DNA of 64,000 bases from Nigrospora sphaerica (Eukaryota > Ascomycota > Sordariomycetes > Amphisphaeriales > Apiosporaceae), in contig JAGVVL010000015.1 in the NCBI GenBank assembly GCA_018287875.1, positions 806,001-870,000 on the forward strand, in the 5' to 3' direction. The notes below the pieces were generated by a model. The model made no database searches. It saw only the letters and a program-made list of their open reading frames with translations, and was not told the DNA's origin. The translations under genes were made by a program, and so were the position numbers. How positions within the stretch are numbered: the stretch's first letter is position 1; each line of letters opens with the position of its first letter. This document shows positions 44,202 through 54,053 of the stretch, one piece after another.

Positions 44202-45578
44202 CTAGAGTTTGCTCGGTTTCTGCTCCGGAGCCGCGGGGCCATCTTTCTGCCCCGGCCCGGTGCTTTTGTACCCAAACAGGTACCCGGCGACCTTGCGCAT
44301 CTGTACTTCCTCACTCCCTTCGGTGATGCGGTACCGGCGGAAGTGCCGCCAGATATGCTCAAACGGCTGGTGGCGGCTGTACCCGTTGGCCCCGTGGACC
44401 TGAATGGCGTTGTCGGCGGCTTGTGTCGCCAGCCTGTTGGCGTAGTAATTGCACATGCTGATCTTGTGGCCTAGCTGCTTCTCAATGGCGACCCAGGGCG
44501 GCGCTTGGCCATCTCGGCAGGCCCGGTGCAGGGCGTCCATCTCGGTGGCGGTCCGCAGGATCAGCAGCCGCAGCATTTCCGCCTGCGTCGACAGCTCGAC
44601 CAGCGGCCACTGGATGGCCTGGTTGGCCGCCAGCGGCTTGCCAAAGACGACCCGGCGCCGCGCGTAGGCGACGGAGCGGTCGATGCAAAACTGGGCGGCG
44701 CCGCACGAGCTCGCCGCCTGGCGGATCCGGTTCTCGTGGGTGAAGGTCTGCGCGATGGCCAAGCCGCCGTCCACGGGGCCCAGCACGGCGGCGGCGGGCA
44801 CCCGGACGTCCTCCAGGAGCACCGTCGCGTGGTCCGTGGGCATGTTGAGGGTGTACTCGTACGACTGCACCCGAACGCCGGGCGTCCCGCTGGGCACGAT
44901 GAAGGCGGTGATGCCCCGCGGGCTTCCGCTCGGCCCCGAGGTGCGCGCAAAGATGAGCATGTGGGTGGCCGCGTGCGCGCCCGTCTGCCATTTCTTGTTG
45001 CCGGTGATGCTGTACCCGTCAGACCCGTCCGGCATCGGGCACGGCGTCGCCCGCGTGTCCATGTGCGTCGCGTCGCTCCCGTGGTGGATCTCGGTCAGGC
45101 CGAACGTCATGCGGAAGTGGCCCTGCAGGCGAGCCGGGATGAATTCCGCCTTTTGCCCGTCACTGCCCCAGTGGTACAGCATCAAGAAGTCGGGAAAGTT
45201 CCCCACGACGCTGTGTTCGTTCTGAAGATCGTTGGCCAGGCTCACGCCTCCTCCGTAGACGGGGTGGGAGGCCATGTGGTAGCGCATCGCACACATCCAG
45301 AGGTTCGTCTCGGGATGCCCCTGGCCGCCATAGGCCCGAGGGAGAGGAAAGCGGTAAAACCCCGCCATGTCCGCTGTGCCCCGGGCTTGGGCGAGAAGGG
45401 CCTCCCATTCGGAGGTCGGCAGTCCGCCGTTGTCCCATTGCGTCCGCGAGGGTTCGCGACGGTGGTCGAAAAAGCGGATGTTGTCGTCGGTGTTCTGCAG
45501 CGGCAGGATCTGGGTCGTGATGAAGTCATCGAGCCTCTTGATGTAGGCTTGTAAGTCGGCGGGGAGTTCAAAGTTCAT
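44202..45578 (-). CDS. Peroxisomal acyl-CoA dehydrogenase, ACAD11-like
   Basis: Single exon of 458 residues. The acyl-CoA dehydrogenase fold is shown by the N-terminal helical part, the FAD/substrate loop MTFGLTEIHHGSDATHMDTR, TGNKKWQTGAHAATHMLIF, VFGKPLAANQAIQWPLVELS, and the C-terminal IQVHGANGYSRHQPFEHIWR with RYRITEGSEEVQMRKVAGYL. This pattern is closer to the ACAD10/ACAD11 group than to classical short/medium-chain enzymes. The protein ends PEQKPSKL, a canonical PTS1 for peroxisome import. It is divergent from an APH-type kinase gene (start codons 478 bp apart) whose product corresponds to the kinase part fused to ACAD10/11 in animals. Joint use on 4-hydroxyacyl-CoA is inferred. Confidence 0.9.
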   Translation of the reverse strand: MNFELPADLQAYIKRLDDFITTQILPLQNTDDNIRFFDHRREPSRTQWDNGGLPTSEWEALLAQARGTADMAGFYRFPLPRAYGGQGHPETNLWMCAMRYHMASHPVYGGGVSLANDLQNEHSVVGNFPDFLMLYHWGSDGQKAEFIPARLQGHFRMTFGLTEIHHGSDATHMDTRATPCPMPDGSDGYSITGNKKWQTGAHAATHMLIFARTSGPSGSPRGITAFIVPSGTPGVRVQSYEYTLNMPTDHATVLLEDVRVPAAAVLGPVDGGLAIAQTFTHENRIRQAASSCGAAQFCIDRSVAYARRRVVFGKPLAANQAIQWPLVELSTQAEMLRLLILRTATEMDALHRACRDGQAPPWVAIEKQLGHKISMCNYYANRLATQAADNAIQVHGANGYSRHQPFEHIWRHFRRYRITEGSEEVQMRKVAGYLFGYKSTGPGQKDGPAAPEQKPSKL

Positions 45579-46056
45579 TGTGGAAACGCGGCCGCAACCG
45601 GAGCCAGACAGTTTTGCCTTGTCAAAGTGTTCGGAAAAGAGGGCCAGGGCGCAGATATACAGTCCTCGGAAACGATGTACCTACCAGTTTTCCCCCAACC
45701 TCCTTGAGTCGCTGTGTATTCCATCCTAACTACAGGATGCACTCTGTCTGAACACGGACCCAATCGCACTCGTGGGCGCGGGTGTGGATGCGGGGTTCCC
45801 GTACACCCACCTGCAGCTTCAACCCTTGGCGACAAGGCAAGACTTACCTCGGCATCGGCTCGTCTTTCTCACCGACATCACCGTGTATCGCTGTCCCCTG
45901 GGACTTGGAGCAGTGTACACTTTCTCGATATCCCCCGGCCACGCCTGCATTCCCAGCCCTTGACGCCGTGGGCAGCCTGAGACGCAGCCAGGCGCTACAT
46001 ACGGGTCCGGCCCAAGGGAACACGTGGACGGTTAACCGCCTCCACGCACCGCAACG
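45579..46056. promoter_or_regulatory. Bidirectional promoter with two CCTCGG boxes
   Basis: The 478 bp between the ATGs of the acyl-CoA dehydrogenase (45578, minus) and the kinase (46057, plus) contain CCTCGG at 45664-45669 and 45847-45852. CCTCGG is the site of the FarA/FarB (CTF1) Zn-cluster regulators that induce fatty-acid catabolism and peroxisomal genes in filamentous ascomycetes. The match is by sequence only. Confidence 0.5.
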
Positions 46057-47340
46057 ATGGCGGGCAAGGTGCGGCACCCCATCGACATCCAGAAACTGGA
46101 AGATTACATCCGCCAGCATGTTCCGGGGATCGACCTGCCGCTGGAGGTGAAGCAGTTCGGGTTCGGCCAGTCCAACCCGACATACCAGCTCAGTGCTTTG
46201 TACGTAGCCCCGTCCATTCTGGGCGCAAGACGGGCGTCAAGCCAAAGACCAAGCGTCTGCGTACCGGAACGACGAGGTACGCCTCACTTACGCAAACGAT
46301 GGTTAGGTCCACTGGAAAGCGCTACGTCCTCCGCAAAAAGCCCCCCGGGAAGCTCCTCTCCCAGGCCGCCCACAAGGTAGAGCGCGAGTACCGCATCATC
46401 CGGGCGCTGGGCCCTACGGGCGTGCCGGTGCCCAAGGCGTACTGCCTCTGCGAAGATGCGTCGGTCGTAGGGACGCCGTTCTACATCATGGAGTTCCTCG
46501 ACGGGCGGATATTTGAAGACCCGGCCATGTTAGGTAGGCCCGGTGTCCCTGGGAGCTACGGAGCCGTCGTCCTGGATACTTGCTCACGCCTCGTTAGCAC
46601 ACGACGTCTCGGCCGACGAGCGGGCGAAGCTTTGGGAGGCAGCCGCGCGTACTTTGGCCAAACTGCACTGCGTGGACATCGACGAGGTCGGACTGGCGAC
46701 GTACGGCAAGCGGGCAGGCTTCTACGACCGGCAGTTGGCGACCTGGAAACAGATTTGCAGCAGCCAGGCGCAGGCGAAAGACGCCGAGACGGGGGAGCCT
46801 GTCGGGCAAATGCCCCATTTCGATGGGCTCGTTCGCTTTTTTGCCCACGAGCGGAAGCCCCGCGACCGCGCTACGCTCGTCCACGGCGACTACAAGATCG
46901 ACAACCTCGTCTTCCACAAAACGGAGCCCCGCGTCATTGGTATCCTCGATTGGGAAATGAGCACCGTCGGTCACCCCCTATCGGACCTGGCCAACCTTCT
47001 GTTGCCGTTCTACACCACGAACATACCGACTCGGTACTTCCGCAGCGACACGTTCTTGTCCACCCCCGGACTGCCCAAACCCGAGACCGTTCTGGCGTGG
47101 TACCGCGACGTCGCCCCTTGGGATCCGCAGCCCGAGTTGAACTGGGCCATGGCATTCTCCGTCTTCCGGTCGTCGGCCATCTGCCAGGGTATTGCGGCCA
47201 GAGTAGCCACGCGACAAGCCAGTAGCCAGGAGGCCAAAAGCTACGCCGAGATGGTCAGGCCGTTTGCCGAATACGCGTGGGATCTAGTCCAGAAGGAGAA
47301 GGCTTCAGGAGAGGAGTCAAGCCCGGCTGCAAAGTTATGA
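46057..47340 (+). CDS. Peroxisomal APH-family phosphotransferase, ACAD11 kinase-domain-like
   Basis: Exons 46057-46199, 46307-46533 and 46598-47340 give 370 residues covering one aminoglycoside-phosphotransferase-type kinase domain. Visible are [12 protein letters not shown] (nucleotide loop), [14 protein letters not shown] (ATP-binding Lys), [22 protein letters not shown] (hinge), the catalytic [13 protein letters not shown] (HxDxxxxN) and the metal-binding [19 protein letters not shown]. This set is that of the kinase half of animal ACAD10/ACAD11 and of bacterial LvaA-type 4-hydroxyacyl-CoA kinases. The C-terminus is SPAAKL, a PTS1 variant (AKL). Introns of 107 and 64 nt split the gene. The stop lies 105 bp from the convergent alcohol dehydrogenase stop. 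Confidence 0.9.
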
Positions 47341-47445
47341 TTGCACCACAGGGTCCTTTTGTCTACATACATGCCACCTAATAGATGAGAGCGAAGTTGG
47401 TTTTGAACCGCCGAGGTAATGGATGGGCATGACCTCGGCTGGCGT

Positions 47446-48842
47446 CTAATCCAAACTGAGGTCAATCACCACCCGTCCAGCCACTTTGCCTTGTGCCATC
47501 TCTTCGAATACCGATTGCAGGGAACTCATACCGACCTGTCGAACGGGAAACTTCACGATTCCCCGCGTAGCCATCTCGAGGACCTCGGCTGCCTCGCCAC
47601 GATTGCCCACGGCACTGCCGACAACTTTATACATACCTGCAACTAAAGCTGAGGGGAAACAGTTGCCGATGGGAACCGGGTCGCCTTCGGGCATGCCGAC
47701 GCAGACCAGGGTGCCCCCGAAACTGAGCATAGAGATTGATTGCGCGTATGCCTTGTTGCTCGCGGTGCACTATAGGGGTCAGCATTCAGCGTCGGGGGCG
47801 GAGGGGAAAAGAGAAAGCAGTGTTGGGGGGCGTATAGGGGGACCAAAAAGGACGGGACATACGCTAATGACTGCTTTGGCGCCGTGGCCGGTCAGGTCTT
47901 TCACAGCCTTGCCGATGCTGTCGTCATCGTGGGCGGTCACGTCGATGAAGTGCTCGGCGCCCGAGTCCAGCGCGACCTGTTTCTTGCTCCCCGCGTCGAT
48001 GCCGATGACGCGGAAGCCCATGCCCCGCGAGGCGATGCTGGTGGCCACGGTTCCGAGGCCGCCGCCGGCGCCGGAGATGACCACCCACTGTCCGCTCTTA
48101 GCTCCGCATTTCCTCAGCGCCGCGTAGGTGGTCACGCCCGCGCAGAGCATCGGCGCGGCGACCTCGCCCGGTAGGGAGGCCGGGATGGGCGTTACGTAAC
48201 TGGCATCCACCGGGTCAGCCGGGAAAGCCCGACGGGGGGAGGGGATACCTGCTTGGCGGGTCCGATCACATATCGTTGGAACGTGCCGGGCGTGTAGTAG
48301 CCGCTGATTCTCTGGTTCATGCAGACGCCTTCCATGCCTTCGAGGCAAGGTGCTGTGCCTCCGTGTTAGCGAGATCGCCCGCTCGGTACTTCCATGCGGG
48401 GCGCGCGAGACGTACGGCAGGCCAAACAGGCGGCCGAGACCCATTTAATGCCGACGCGGTCGCCGACCTTGAGCCCGGCGCGTTTGGCGCCGTCCCCCAG
48501 TTTCGCTACGAAACCCACACCCTCGTGGCCACCGACTTGGCCTTCTTGGGTAGTATGCGGTAGGTGTGCCCACTATGGGGGTAAGCATGGGTCAGCCGTG
48601 CCGTCCGGACCCTTTAAAGCGTGTTGATCGCGCCCATGCGGAGGAGGGAGGCGTCGACATACACTGTTCATCATGATGCCGTAATCGGAGTGGCAGATGC
48701 CGGAATGGGTGAGCTCCACGAGGACTTCGCCGGGGCCGGGCTCGGGCGTCTCGACATCCCGGATGGCGATGGAGCACGAGCCTGGCTTGTCATAGACACA
48801 GGCCTTGTGCATCTTAGGAATGTCGGCGCCGGCAGATCCCAT
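47446..48842 (-). CDS. Zinc-dependent alcohol dehydrogenase (MDR family)
   Basis: Five exons (48663-48842, 48416-48572, 48253-48352, 47863-48199, 47446-47769) give 365 residues. Catalytic zinc ligands lie in GICHSDYGIMMNS and GGHEGVGFV. The structural zinc loop is CLACPPCLEGMEGVC, the Rossmann motif is VVISGAGGGLGTVA, and VCVGMPEGDPVPIG follows. It is a cytosolic-type NAD(P) alcohol dehydrogenase resembling yeast ADH1-type and other fungal members; no targeting signal is seen. Intron 3 (48200-48252) joins correctly (GPANYVTPIP) only if it uses a GC-AG pair; a GT donor 4 bases on breaks the frame. The gene is convergent with the kinase and divergent from the permease. Confidence 0.92.
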
Positions 48843-50375
48843 ATTCAGATTAAGTACAGACGAGAGTTTGGGTGAAGTGATGATGACGGCCGAGTTATTG
48901 GCCAACAAGCAGGAACCTGTCGGATGGCAAAGCTGAGGCGGCGCGTTGAAGACGTCTCCAAGATATGGGGAATTCGGAAGAGGCGCCCTCGCAACCGAGG
49001 ATGTTCCCGTTCTCCTCATCTCCTCTCGTCGGCCGGCAGCTGCCAGCCCTTCCCCAGCCGTGACAAGGTTGCACGGTCTGACGGGGCTAGACGGGTTAGG
49101 CATGTACTTACTGGATAGAACAGTCGGCACAAGAACGGCGAAGATCACGGGGCTGCGGCCCCACGTCGCGCGCACACTTCCCCCGCACCCGCATCACAGC
49201 CCCCAACGTCATTGAACCCCAATTTCGCTTCACGGGGATTTTGACAGCTAACAGACGTTCCCCAGACGACCCGACAGGCCGGAGGTATGCGACGCGGGGT
49301 ATGTTCGGAGCCCGCGGCATGAGACGCCTGGGCAAATACCCCCCCACTCCATCCACCCCTACCATCCATCATCCACGGATCCCCCCCACGTTCTTCTCCG
49401 GACGGTCGGCCGTCCGAATTCTTTGCCAGCAGACACTACGGCGCGCCAACAGCCAAACCGTGTCAACTGCCCGTCATCAGCGATGGGGACAGGCTCGCAC
49501 TAATGCTTGGGCATTGCCCGTCCATTCCAGCATGACCGCAAACGCAAGTCCGTTGTAAAAGTCTGCGCCTGCAGTACTTGCTTGACCGGCTGATGCCCTG
49601 CCTTTTGAGTCTAGCTTAAGACAAAAGCCGAGCCTGCCGGAAGCCAGGGGTCCTGGAAAAGGACGGAAGGGAACGAATGGGTGCTTCTGAAACTGGATCC
49701 AGGAACAGCCATCTGTTGGGTTATCGCAAAGCTGGGATGCGATACGCCAATCAGCAGGTGGCAGATGTTCCGATTCGGTCCTTACCACAGCATGTCTGAA
49801 CTGCCGGAGCCGTGGAAGCTGGCGGGGCAGTTTCCCGCGGGCGAAACGGCCCCTGCTGAGTCTCCATGATGGTGATCCAACGCCAATGAAGCGCTGGGCA
49901 TCCGGTCGGCCAGTTTAACTTCCCGTCGAGCCGATGAGTGCCGAGCATCGCTGCGCCCTTAAGTAGGGAGCCCGAGCACTTACTGAGCCTTGCCACCATG
50001 GGAATCTTAGTACACGAGAGCATACCTCAAGAATTGTGCGATACGCACTCTATGTTATGCCCTCTTAACCGCTATCAATGCCAGCCTGAGCCGTCTTATC
50101 GCGAATTGCCGCCCCGAGGCCAATGAGACCCAACGATGCGGGTCTTGCGCAATCACGTCATTCCCGCTCGATGTGAGCAACCCGGCGGTCCTGGGCAGTC
50201 TGGGTTAGGCGAAGGGCCCTGCAATTCGCGCATGGGATCGAGTAAAATGGGTAGAGATCCGGACCTTTGATTCGACGGCGCCCTGAGCCCGAGAGGAAGG
50301 CATCTTCTCGGTGCTCTCATTTTCTCTGTCGCTCTTTAGCCCGCACCGGAACAGCGAATCTTGGGGGGCATCACC
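48843..50375. promoter_or_regulatory. Divergent promoter region of the alcohol dehydrogenase and the permease
   Basis: 1.5 kb without a supported gene. CCGAGG (reverse of CCTCGG) lies at 48995-49000, 153 bp from the dehydrogenase start, and at 50114-50119, 257 bp from the permease start. Confidence 0.35.
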
Positions 50376-52140
50376 ATGTCGACGCCGAAGCAAATAGTCG
50401 GACCCGCGGCCGGCGACGCCGGGAATGGGACCGACTTTCGGGCTATCGACCCCGAGAGCGGGGTGAAGCGTGGTCTCAAAACACGCCACCTCAGCATGAT
50501 GGCTCTCGCCGGCATCATCGGCCCTGGCCTCCTCGTTGGTTCCGGCGGTGCCCTGTCCAGCGGTGGCCCAGCTTCCTTGCTTATCGGATTTGGCGTCATC
50601 GGCGTCATCGCATTTAGGTAAGGGCGGCAGCTACCCTGTACAGTTGCCAAGGTGGTGTATTAACCAAACCCTCCCGATCAACCAGTATTATGCAGAGCCT
50701 GGGTGAGCTCACAACTCTGTATCCGAGTGGGGGGGCCTTTACCAAGCTGGCGGACCGATTTGTCGACAAGGCCTTTGGCGTTGCGGTTGGATGGAATTAT
50801 TTTATTATATGGTTCGCCGTGCTCGCCAACGAGTACAATGCCATCACCAGCGTCTTGGTCTTCTGGTCCGACAAGGTTCCCGTCTGGGGCTATTTCCTGA
50901 TACTCTGGGTGAGTGCACGCCCGAACACCGTGGCCTGGCCCGTCTCTAACCGTACAACAGTCCGTCTTCTCGGCCTTTCAGTTGCTGGGCGTCGAGAAAT
51001 TCGGCGAGGCCGAGTTCTGGTTAGCATTGATCAAGCTGTTGGGTCTCACTGCCTACTTCCTCTTTGCCATCATGTAAGCTGGACCGAAGCCCCGGGTTGC
51101 TTCGGCGCGAGACTAATGCTGGCCACAGTTATGCTGCCGGGGGCATTCGAGGCGCTGACGCCATCGGATTCCGGTACTGGCACGATCCCGGGCCGTTCGT
51201 CCAAGGCTTCCGCGGCGTCGCGGCCGTGTTTGTCTTTTGCTCCACCTTTTACGCTGGTGTTGAGTCGGTCGCCGTAGCTGCGACAGAAACCAAGAACCCC
51301 AGAGTGGCGGTTCCCTTGGCCATCCGACAGGTCTTTTGGCGCATTCTGTTCATCTATATGGGTTCGGCCTTCTTCTTCGGCTTGACCTGTCCATCCAACG
51401 CCGATGGCCTCGTCAATGGCGGCAGCCGCGCCCTGAAGAGCCCGATGACGGTCGCTCTCCAAACGGCGGGCTGGGAGAACGGGGTGCACTTGATCAACGC
51501 CTTCCTCTTCGTGACCTGCATCTCGGCTATCAACAGCTCTGTGTATATCGGCTCCAGGACACTGCTCTTCATGGCCCAGGACGGCAAGGCCCCCAAGTTT
51601 CTCGGCAGGACCACCAAGCGAGGTGTTCCAGTGTTTGCCATCCTGTTCACCAACGCCTGCGGGGCCCTGTCGTTGATGAATATTAGCACCGGGGCCAGTG
51701 ACGCATATCAGTACATCGTCAACCTTTCGGGCGTCTCGACGTTCCTGGTTTGGGGCTCCATCTCTTTTATACACATCCGGTTCCGCAAGGCCTGGGAAGT
51801 GCAGGGGCATCGGGTGGAAGAACTGCCGTTCATCTCGGTGCTGTATCCATGGAATGCCTACTTTGGCCTTGCCGCCAATGTTTTTCTGGCGCTCGTGCAG
51901 GGCTGGACCACGCTGAGCCCGTTCAATGCGGGAAACTTCGTGGATGCGTATATTCTGCTCCCTCTTTTCCCGCTCATATACTTTGGCTACAAGCTGGCCT
52001 TCCGGACGCAGTTCTGGAGAGTCGAAGAGATCGACCTGCAGTCGGGTAGACGGCGCGATCTGGACGAGGTCGAGGACGAAGGGGAAGGGGACTTTGGCGG
52101 GAAGCAAAGCATTTGGCGAACGCTGATCAAAAGTTTTTGA
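50376..52140 (+). CDS. Amino-acid permease, AAT/YAT family
   Basis: Exons 50376-50617, 50686-50908, 50961-51073 and 51129-52140 give 529 residues with about twelve membrane segments. The signature appears at the first membrane helix: GLKTRHLSMMALAGIIGPGL then VGSGGALSSGGPASLLIGF. It continues with SIMQSLGELTTLYPSGGAF, VGWNYFIIWFAVLANEYNA, FCSTFYAGVESVAVAATETK, SRTLLFMAQDGKAPKFLGRT and WGSISFIHIRFRKAWEVQG. It belongs to the plasma-membrane proton-coupled amino-acid permeases of fungi; the substrate is not readable. The N-terminus is short (about 35 residues before the first helix) and the cytosolic C-terminus is acidic. Introns are 52-68 nt. Start chosen at the first true ATG of the frame. Confidence 0.93.
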
Positions 52141-52960
52141 GCCCGTGTCCCTTGCCACGCCCAACAACATGGGTAAATGGTAGCGGGCCTATGATGTCGA
52201 CAACGACTGAGCATCGCGCCGCCGTGTGTATACCGGGCGTGCTCCTTGGCCAGTCTTCAGGTGCTTGGTAGGTTTCTGTCGTCTCGATCCCAATACACCG
52301 CCGCATCCCTCCGCCACTAATGCGGGTCTGAGGCTTCCTCAGGCAAACTCTTGATACTCCGCTCTTCGATGGTAGTCAGCCTTGAGGAGGCGAGAGTTCC
52401 CGTTGCGATCGATGAACCTGGCATGTCTCAGTTGTCAGGAGACTTCGGGCTGTTTCGGTCTTCCGAGGAGGATCTTTGTGGATTGCACGGTTCTACCATG
52501 TCCAATGGGGCTGTGGAAGGGTCGTGGATGTCTGAGTTATCCCACCAAACCTGGGGTGGTGGTCTCACTACTCATCGGAGAAACATCTCCAGCAGCCGCC
52601 TTGAGATCCAATTATAGCAGCCAACGCGAAAGAAGCCTCTTTCTTCTCCGGAACTCACCGAACGCCTGCAGCCACCGACAGACCTCACACCAACATTCCT
52701 GTCTGACTGGCTGAATGTGGTCGATGCCCAAGCAGGGGCGAACCGAATCGATGCATCGGGCAACGGTAAAGCTGGGGTAAGGTTTGGCGGCTATAACCAT
52801 TGGGGGACCTGGTGGGTGGGAAGGTGTTCCCCAAGGTCCGTTTCTCTCGAGAAGCCATGAGGGAGCCGCTGCCTGGCGACGATGCTTCCAGACTCGGGTT
52901 GACATCATGGACGGATGAAAGGGTAACGGCGATGGACGTCGAGTGGTGTCGAGATCTGCC
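52141..52960. other. Intergenic
   Basis: No gene supported. Confidence 0.5.
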
Positions 52961-52968
52961 TATATAGA
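52961..52968 (+). promoter_or_regulatory. TATA box of the 72-residue secreted protein gene
   Basis: TATATAGA, 228 bp upstream of ATG 53189. The leader between them is rich in CATCCA/CATCGCAT-type short repeats. Confidence 0.55.
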
Positions 52969-53188
52969 GAGACATTCGCCCGACCCTCTCGACCACCTTT
53001 TTTCTCATCAGCATCCAACTGCATCTTGCATCTCCAGGCATTCATCCATTCCCATCCATCCAAACTCGCATCGCATCGCATAACATTGCGTCCGAGCATT
53101 CACCATAATAACCGCAGTGCAAACTTCACGAACACATCCCATAACAAATTTTCTCAAACACATTACCGCTTTTAAACCAACCGTCACC

Positions 53189-53458
53189 ATGCAATACTCC
53201 AAGATTGTCTCCATTGTCTTCACGGCCTTCGTGGCCGCGGTCGCTGCGCAGAACTGCACCGCTGGCGAGTATGACTGTGACAAGTAAGTGCCATTTCCAA
53301 CGCACCTAAGATGGCCGAACTGACAGGTGTGAAGCTCCGACACGCCCTCCCAAGTCTTGGTCTGCAACGACGGTGACTGGACCGTCATCAACACCTGCGC
53401 CGACGAGTGGACCTGTGTCAAGGATGCTTCGGGCGGCTGCACCTGCCAGGCGGCCTAA
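53189..53458 (+). CDS. Small secreted cysteine-rich protein (72 aa)
   Basis: Exons 53189-53283 and 53335-53458 with a 51-nt intron (GTAAGT...GAAG, branch ACTGAC) give 72 residues. Signal peptide MQYSKIVSIVFTAFVAAVAA ends before QNCTAGEYDC. The mature part of about 52 residues has seven cysteines: NC, YDC, LVCNDGDW, NTC, WTC, GGCTC. The pattern C-x4-GxYxC...VxVCxxGxW...C...C recurs in small fungal secreted proteins. It also carries an NCT glycosylation site. Function unknown; a hypha-secreted effector-like or carbohydrate-binding role is conceivable but not shown. The strong TATA box and a long, intron-free leader suggest high expression. Confidence 0.75.
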
Positions 53459-54053
53459 GTCGCTGCGGAGCCACTGCGGCAGCTTTATTTAAGGGGCGTG
53501 TAGAACGCATTGGACGGCGGGACCGTTACACACACGAGGTCACATGGCCCACGCATTGTAAATAGGAGTTTGCTTTTTGCTGGGCAGATCGAGACGACTA
53601 GACTTGCATTCGGAATATAAGTTGTGTATGGCACAAAACTAACTTCCTTGCTCAACGTGACGGACCGTGGCTTTGTTTGGAAGGGACAATCAGGATCAGA
53701 TAACGTGGTCATTGGCATTTCACTGTCACCCATTCCTTGTTATGTGGCACCCTCGAAAGTTCCAATGGGAAGTCCGTGAGAATGAAGAGAAGGTGGTGCA
53801 CTTACCTACATTCCCTCGATAGAAGCATCCCCACGCTCACCAAAAGGTGATCAGTGGCATCATCGATTCGCCTATACCCTTCTTGGGTTGTGCTTTATGC
53901 AACTAACCAGTCGGCAACAAGTCCTTCTGCACCTACACCAAGGACACCACACAACGCCGATCAACATTCCGCATCTGCCCCGGAGTCGTGATATAGAGTA
54001 TCAACTGGCTGGATCTTCTGGCGTAGCCCGGAATTGCCCGAAACACGCTGATA
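53459..54053. other. Intergenic
   Basis: 3' flank of the secreted protein gene and promoter of DNA ligase; no gene seen. Confidence 0.5.

Noticed and set aside
44505..45554. 349-codon open frame on the plus strand
   Set aside because: Antisense shadow of the acyl-CoA dehydrogenase.
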